Assembly: GCF_016757735.1 (NCBI RefSeq)
Contig: NZ_CP068439.1
Span: 2,816,001 to 2,880,000, forward strand
Direction of reading: 5' to 3'
Length of the DNA: 64,000 nucleotides
Source: Aequorivita iocasae
GTDB taxonomy: Bacteria > Bacteroidota > Bacteroidia > Flavobacteriales > Flavobacteriaceae
Shown piece after piece: positions 60,481-64,000 of the stretch (the first letter of the stretch is position 1; each line of letters begins with the position of its first letter). A program made the position numbers and the translations under genes. The notes beneath the pieces were generated by a model that worked only from the letters and a program-made list of their open reading frames with translations, was not told the origin of the DNA and made no database searches.

Positions 60481-61323
60481 ATGAAAAAAGCTATTGCACT
60501 AACCATGCTGGCGACAGCTATTTTTGCTACCTCATGTGTATCAAAAAAGAAGTATGTAGAATTGGAGAACCAGTACAACGATACCCGTTCTACCCTAGCC
60601 AAAACCCAGCTTGAAAAAGAAGAAATTGAAGCCAAATACGCAAAGATTGAAGAACGCGTTGCTAGTTACAATTCAAAAATCCAATCATTGACTGACAGTA
60701 ACAACAGCCGTCTTCAGCAAATTGAAGGTGTTGTGGTTTCAGAAAATGATAAGGAAAACATGCGAAAAGCCCTTGCCAAGGTAGATCCCCAAGAATTGGC
60801 ACAGGCAAAAACCCTAAAAGATTCAATGAATCTTATCGTTTCCCACAATCTTAAAAAGAACCTAGATAACAGTTTAGCGGGTGAAGGTGAAGAAGACGAT
60901 ATCAAAATCGATATTGATGAAACGGTAGTAATGATTACTATTTCTGATAAGTTGTTGTTCAATTCAGGAAGTGCACGCGTTAACAAAAAAGCAAATCCAC
61001 TTTTGGAGCGTCTTGCGAATGTAATCAACAGCGAGCCAGCACTTGAGGTTATGGTTGAAGGACACACAGATAGCCAGACCGTGAAGCCAGGCGCTTATAT
61101 TAAAGATAACTGGGAATTGAGCGTAGACCGTTCCACTGCCGTGATTCGCATATTGCAGGATGAATATGGTGTTGCTCCAGAAAAATTGATTGCTGCTGGA
61201 CGTAGTAGTTTTCACCCTCTAACCGAAAATGAAACCAAGGAAGGCCGTGCTACTAACAGAAGAACCCGTATTGTAATTCTCCCAAACCTTGATAAATTCT
61301 TGGCGCTTCTTTCTGCCAACTAA
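60481..61323 (+). CDS. OmpA-family peptidoglycan-binding lipoprotein
   Basis: The 280-residue protein has a lipoprotein signal (LATAIFATSCVSKKKYVE, Cys near 19). A coiled coil follows (about 22-80: LENQYNDTRSTLAKTQLEKEEIEAKY and on). The OmpA C-terminal domain (about 150-270) has LFNSGSARVNKKANPLLERL, MVEGHTDSQTV and SVDRSTAVIRILQ, AGRSSFHP and NRRTRIVI, the peptidoglycan-binding motifs. It anchors the outer membrane to the wall. Own promoter and terminator. Confidence 0.95.
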   Translation: MKKAIALTMLATAIFATSCVSKKKYVELENQYNDTRSTLAKTQLEKEEIEAKYAKIEERVASYNSKIQSLTDSNNSRLQQIEGVVVSENDKENMRKALAKVDPQELAQAKTLKDSMNLIVSHNLKKNLDNSLAGEGEEDDIKIDIDETVVMITISDKLLFNSGSARVNKKANPLLERLANVINSEPALEVMVEGHTDSQTVKPGAYIKDNWELSVDRSTAVIRILQDEYGVAPEKLIAAGRSSFHPLTENETKEGRATNRRTRIVILPNLDKFLALLSAN

Positions 61324-61344
61324 ATACTTAGACAGTATATATTT

Positions 61345-61381
61345 AAAAAGGCGGTTCATCGCATGGATGAACCGCCTTTTT
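61345..61381 (+). terminator. Bidirectional intrinsic terminator
   Basis: A perfect 16-bp stem, AAAAAGGCGGTTCATC with GATGAACCGCCTTTTT, around a 5-nt loop. It sits between the convergent OmpA and SDR genes. Confidence 0.92.
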
Positions 61382-61408
61382 AAATATTTATTCTATATAA
61401 ACTACTCG

Positions 61409-62131
61409 TTATGATGGAGGCATTGTAGGCCTAACTTCAATCTTGCTTGGCAAGGTGCGCGGATTCATTTTTAGTAAATCTACTACAAGCTTGCCTATAT
61501 CTTCAATTTGTATCTTCCAAGAATCCTTAGCATCTGGGTTATTTCCATTGAAATGCGTAGAAACCGAACCGGGCATAATGGTACTCACCTTTACCCCGTG
61601 ATCACGAAGATCCAGCATTGCTGCTTGTGTAAAACCTGTCAATCCAAATTTGCTTGCGTTATAAGCGCTTCCTCCTTTAAAAAAGTTAGTACCCGCCAAA
61701 CTAGATATACTTATAAAATAACCTTTGTTGTTTTTTAATTGTTCAACGCTTGCTTTCAAGGTGTAAAAGGGTCCTGAAAGATTTGTATCAATTGTCTCCT
61801 TCCATTCTTCAATGGAAATATCTTCCACAGAGCCAAAATGTCCAAGTCCTGCATTTGCAATAACAATATCAATACCGCCAAATTTGGCCACGCCGTCACG
61901 AACAGCTTTTTGTTGACTCTCGTAGTTTCGAACATCAGCTTCAAGTCCGATGGCCTGTGCCCTATCATTTCCGTTGGAGTTTAATTTTTTTGCGGCTTCT
62001 TCTGCAGTTTTCTTTGTTCTTCCTGTTATGGCTACATTGATGCCTTCCTTAAGCAATGCTTCTGCAATTCCGTAACCTATTCCTTTTGTACCGCCAGTAA
62101 TGAGTGCGGTTTTTTTTTCTAAATCATTCAT
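61409..62131 (-). CDS. SDR-family oxidoreductase
   Basis: The 240-residue classical SDR has the cofactor-binding GGTKGIGYG, NAG in ANAGLGHFG, catalytic Ser in SISSLAG, and YNASK (Tyr-x-x-x-Lys). This is the 3-ketoacyl-ACP-reductase-like type, but the substrate is unknown. It ends with a VRPTMPPS tail. It is divergent from the VanX-like gene. Confidence 0.94.
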   Translation of the reverse strand: MNDLEKKTALITGGTKGIGYGIAEALLKEGINVAITGRTKKTAEEAAKKLNSNGNDRAQAIGLEADVRNYESQQKAVRDGVAKFGGIDIVIANAGLGHFGSVEDISIEEWKETIDTNLSGPFYTLKASVEQLKNNKGYFISISSLAGTNFFKGGSAYNASKFGLTGFTQAAMLDLRDHGVKVSTIMPGSVSTHFNGNNPDAKDSWKIQIEDIGKLVVDLLKMNPRTLPSKIEVRPTMPPS

Positions 62132-62147
62132 TGTTTTTCGTTTTCCC

Positions 62148-62155
62148 CAAAGTTA
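62148..62155 (-). promoter_or_regulatory. -7 box of SDR gene
   Basis: TAACTTTG on the minus strand is an exact TAnnTTTG, 17 nt before the start codon at 62131. Confidence 0.4.
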
Positions 62156-62189
62156 CCAATTGTGAAATGGAATGTTATTAAATTCTGCT

Positions 62190-62197
62190 TAAATTTG
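62190..62197 (+). promoter_or_regulatory. -7 box of VanX-like gene (possible leaderless mRNA)
   Basis: TAAATTTG is an exact TAnnTTTG, ending only 4 nt before the ATG at 62202. Transcription would begin at or beside the start codon. No -33 TTG is seen at normal spacing. Confidence 0.4.
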
Positions 62198-62201
62198 AAA
62201 G

Positions 62202-62816
62202 ATGAAGTTTTTGCCTAATGTATTATTTATCTTTCTGTTCTTTGGTTTTTCTTCCAATGGGAAACTCCAGAAACCTTTGGTTAACCTCAAAGACTTTTCA
62301 ACTGAATTTGTTTACGAAATACGCTATGCTACCCCCCATAATTTTATAGGCGAAGCACTTTACGACTGTGCCGAATGTTTGCTTCGCCCCGAAGTAGTAG
62401 AAGCCTTATTACAAGCCAACCAATATTTTTGTGAAAAGGGTTACCGCATAAAAATCTACGATTGCTACCGCCCCTTGGACGTACAGAAAAAGATGTGGGC
62501 AAAAGTGCCGCGACCAACCTATGTGGGCAATCCTTATGGCAATGGCTCCATCCACAACCGGGGTGCAGCAGTAGATATTACCCTGGAAACTCTGGAAGGT
62601 TGCTATGTTGAAATGGGCAGCGATTACGATTACTTCGGAAAGGAAGCGCACATTGACAATTACAATTTTTCAAAAGAAATACTCGCCAACCGAAAGTTGC
62701 TCTTTGAAGGGATGCGAAAATTTGGTTTCAGCACCATCAGAACGGAATGGTGGCATTTCAGTTACAAAAAAAATTGGAGCTACACAACGTTGAACCTTCC
62801 CCTACCCTGCGAATAA
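62202..62816 (+). CDS. VanX-like D-alanyl-D-alanine dipeptidase (M15)
   Basis: The 204-residue enzyme has a hydrophobic N-terminal signal (PNVLFIFLFFGFSSNG) and the M15D metal-site motifs SIHNRGAAVDIT (SxHxxGxAxD) and EWWHF (catalytic Glu and zinc His). YRPLDVQKKMW is a further conserved block. Members hydrolyse D-Ala-D-Ala; outside resistance clusters they are cell-wall recycling enzymes. No vanHA-type genes are near, so this is not glycopeptide resistance. It is likely periplasmic. Confidence 0.93.
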   Translation: MKFLPNVLFIFLFFGFSSNGKLQKPLVNLKDFSTEFVYEIRYATPHNFIGEALYDCAECLLRPEVVEALLQANQYFCEKGYRIKIYDCYRPLDVQKKMWAKVPRPTYVGNPYGNGSIHNRGAAVDITLETLEGCYVEMGSDYDYFGKEAHIDNYNFSKEILANRKLLFEGMRKFGFSTIRTEWWHFSYKKNWSYTTLNLPLPCE

Positions 62817-62822
62817 AATTTA

Positions 62823-63743
62823 TTATTTATGGGGAAGATTTTTTTCTGCATTTCCACTTATTTTAAAGGGGATTTCAGGTGTATTCTTATATAATTTTAA
62901 CTCGATCACATCAGATGGTAAATTGAAATCGGCATTGGCCAATGCCTCCTTTACCTGTTTTATTATTATACCTCGCAATACACGTGACGCTCTTCTATAG
63001 TCGACAGTGTCTACCCAAAAGAATACCTTTAGGTTTACGGTACTTGCGGCAAGTTCATCTTCAATCACAAAATTTTCATGGGTTTCATCACGAATTATTT
63101 CTTTGTTATTATCCAAGACCTCCTGAATTACTCTCTTGGCAGCTTCAATATTATCTTCATAACCAATTCCAACCGTAAAATCCACACGGAAAAAACCATC
63201 GGCTGTGTAATTTTCAACAGGTTTGGTAAGCACATCGCTATTGGGAATATATATATCGCGGCCATCAAATGTTTTTATATGGGAATACCGAAAGCTTAAG
63301 GCCCTCACCTTTCCGAATATATTGTCTATTTTGATAGTATCATTAATATTAAATGGCCTATTAAATGCAAGAATCACCCCCGCCAAAAAATTTTTGCCAA
63401 TATCCTGAAAGGCAAATCCCAAAATAATGGCGCCCCCGCCCACGGCCGTTAATACTCCAGTGGCTATGCCATCAAGGCCTGCTACGCGCAAGGCAATCAT
63501 AATGGCAATTATAATTAAAATGATTTTAACCGCTTGGGCCAAAAACTTTGCCATTAGCGGATCTTCAGATTTTTGCTGGAATCGTCTTTTATAGAAATTG
63601 GTTAACAATTGGGCAAGTAACACGCCCAATATAATCACCAAAATTGCCAAGGCAATCCGCGGAAGAATCTTTAAGAATTCTTCATAATAGTTCTGTAATG
63701 AATTTTGGATTGTTTCGCTTGGCGATTGTAAAAGTGGCAGCAT
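62823..63743 (-). CDS. MscS-type mechanosensitive channel 2
   Basis: The 306-residue protein has three N-terminal helices (about 28-48, 68-90, 95-120). The pore helix contains AVGGGAIILGFAFQDIGKNFLAGV, the MscS TM3 with the Gly/Ala spacing, and the vestibule starts RPFNINDTIKI. It is a distant relative of channel 1 at 59320. Its stop lies 6 nt from the convergent VanX-like gene. Confidence 0.95.
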   Translation of the reverse strand: MLPLLQSPSETIQNSLQNYYEEFLKILPRIALAILVIILGVLLAQLLTNFYKRRFQQKSEDPLMAKFLAQAVKIILIIIAIMIALRVAGLDGIATGVLTAVGGGAIILGFAFQDIGKNFLAGVILAFNRPFNINDTIKIDNIFGKVRALSFRYSHIKTFDGRDIYIPNSDVLTKPVENYTADGFFRVDFTVGIGYEDNIEAAKRVIQEVLDNNKEIIRDETHENFVIEDELAASTVNLKVFFWVDTVDYRRASRVLRGIIIKQVKEALANADFNLPSDVIELKLYKNTPEIPFKISGNAEKNLPHK

Positions 63744-63831
63744 CTATTTTTCTTTTAAAGATAAACATTCTTGATAAATGAAGACATCAAATAAATTATT
63801 CTTAAAATTTAGTAGGGCATTGCGCAAGATG

Positions 63832-63839
63832 TATCTTTG
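63832..63839 (+). promoter_or_regulatory. -7 box of DUF3817 gene
   Basis: TATCTTTG is an exact TAnnTTTG. It overlaps the in-frame ATG at 63829, so translation must start further on, at GTG 63856. Confidence 0.45.
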
Positions 63840-63855
63840 CAAGAAAATAAAAGTT

Positions 63856-64000
63856 GTGGATCTTTCAGTAAAATCATTTAAATTAATAAGCACATTAGAG
63901 GCTATCTCTTTTTTGGTTCTTTTGGGAATTGCAATGCCCCTAAAATACATTTGGCATATGCCTCAAATGGTTCAAGTAGTAGGCATGGCGCACGGAGTGC
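63856..64000 (+). CDS. DUF3817 membrane protein, cut by right edge
   Basis: From GTG 63856 the first 48 residues are visible. The frame reads (Met)DLSVKSFKLISTLEAISF, then a helix LVLLGIAMPLKYIWHMPQMV, then VGMAHGV at the edge. This is the DUF3817 pattern, small proteins of about 90-100 residues with three helices, function unknown. An in-frame ATG at 63829 lies inside the -7 box and is rejected. Confidence 0.85.
   Translation, partial: MDLSVKSFKLISTLEAISFLVLLGIAMPLKYIWHMPQMVQVVGMAHGV

Noticed and set aside
62202-62816. VanX-like gene as glycopeptide resistance
   Set aside because: No vanH, vanA, vanR or vanS nearby; a secreted M15 dipeptidase is normal in Gram-negative wall turnover.

Overview
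The window is a piece of a low-GC Bacteroidetes chromosome, almost certainly from the family Flavobacteriaceae. The signs are a type IX secretion (T9SS) sorting domain, the Bacteroidetes-specific lipoprotein TamL next to TamB, a short housekeeping sigma factor of the Bacteroidetes type, many repeats of the Bacteroidetes -7 promoter element TAnnTTTG, and several protein families seen mainly in flavobacteria. It looks like ordinary core chromosome. I see no insertion sequence, prophage, CRISPR array, rRNA operon or replication origin.

Layout. 1-6785: a TamB-like gene running off the left edge, divergent from a co-directional run tsaD, rsmE, DUF4159, AI-2E-type permease and THUMP-like methyltransferase. 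6872-7296: a tRNA cluster Ser(GCT)-Pro(TGG)-Arg(TCT) with a good promoter and a terminator. 7311-15291: HD phosphohydrolase, thiolase, NlpC/P60 peptidase, a TPR protein and gyrA. 15550-23270: clpC, a small unknown gene, a T9SS-secreted protein behind hutH, the NAD(P)HX repair enzyme Nnr and a conserved unknown. 23333-28858: DUF2461, small membrane proteins and a TPR histidine kinase/LuxR response regulator pair. 28979-37108: EamA permease, two helicases, VF530, a zinc-finger-SDR fusion and an EF-G paralogue, all on the minus strand. 37468-47166: YtxH protein, cold-shock protein, MsrA, a thioredoxin-like secreted protein, and the tamB-tamL pair. 47382-50528: YceI, two pirins and a Crp/Fnr-type regulator. 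50631-57389: orphan ExbD, MFS, VTT protein, a three-gene micropeptide operon, several small proteins, a universal stress protein and rpoD. 57491-64000: SLC13 permease, two MscS-type channels, an OmpA lipoprotein, an SDR, a VanX-like dipeptidase and a DUF3817 protein cut by the right edge.

How genes fit together. Envelope biogenesis and turnover is the main theme (two TamB-like proteins, TamL, OmpA, ExbD, NlpC/P60, VanX-like dipeptidase, mechanosensitive channels). A second group deals with stress and protein or metabolite repair (ClpC, MsrA, Nnr, USP, cold shock, pirins).

The most unusual items are: (1) a stand-alone transcript at about 53.65-54.13 kb that encodes only tiny basic peptides, two of them 28-residue paralogues whose shared N-terminus is kept through synonymous changes; (2) a terminator-like hairpin with a possible antiterminator in the cold-shock gene leader; (3) a 17-nt motif shared by the yceI and first pirin upstream regions, close to a Crp/Fnr-type gene; (4) two genes whose expected start codon is ATT or ATC. 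All function calls rest on recognising motifs by eye. No database search was run.
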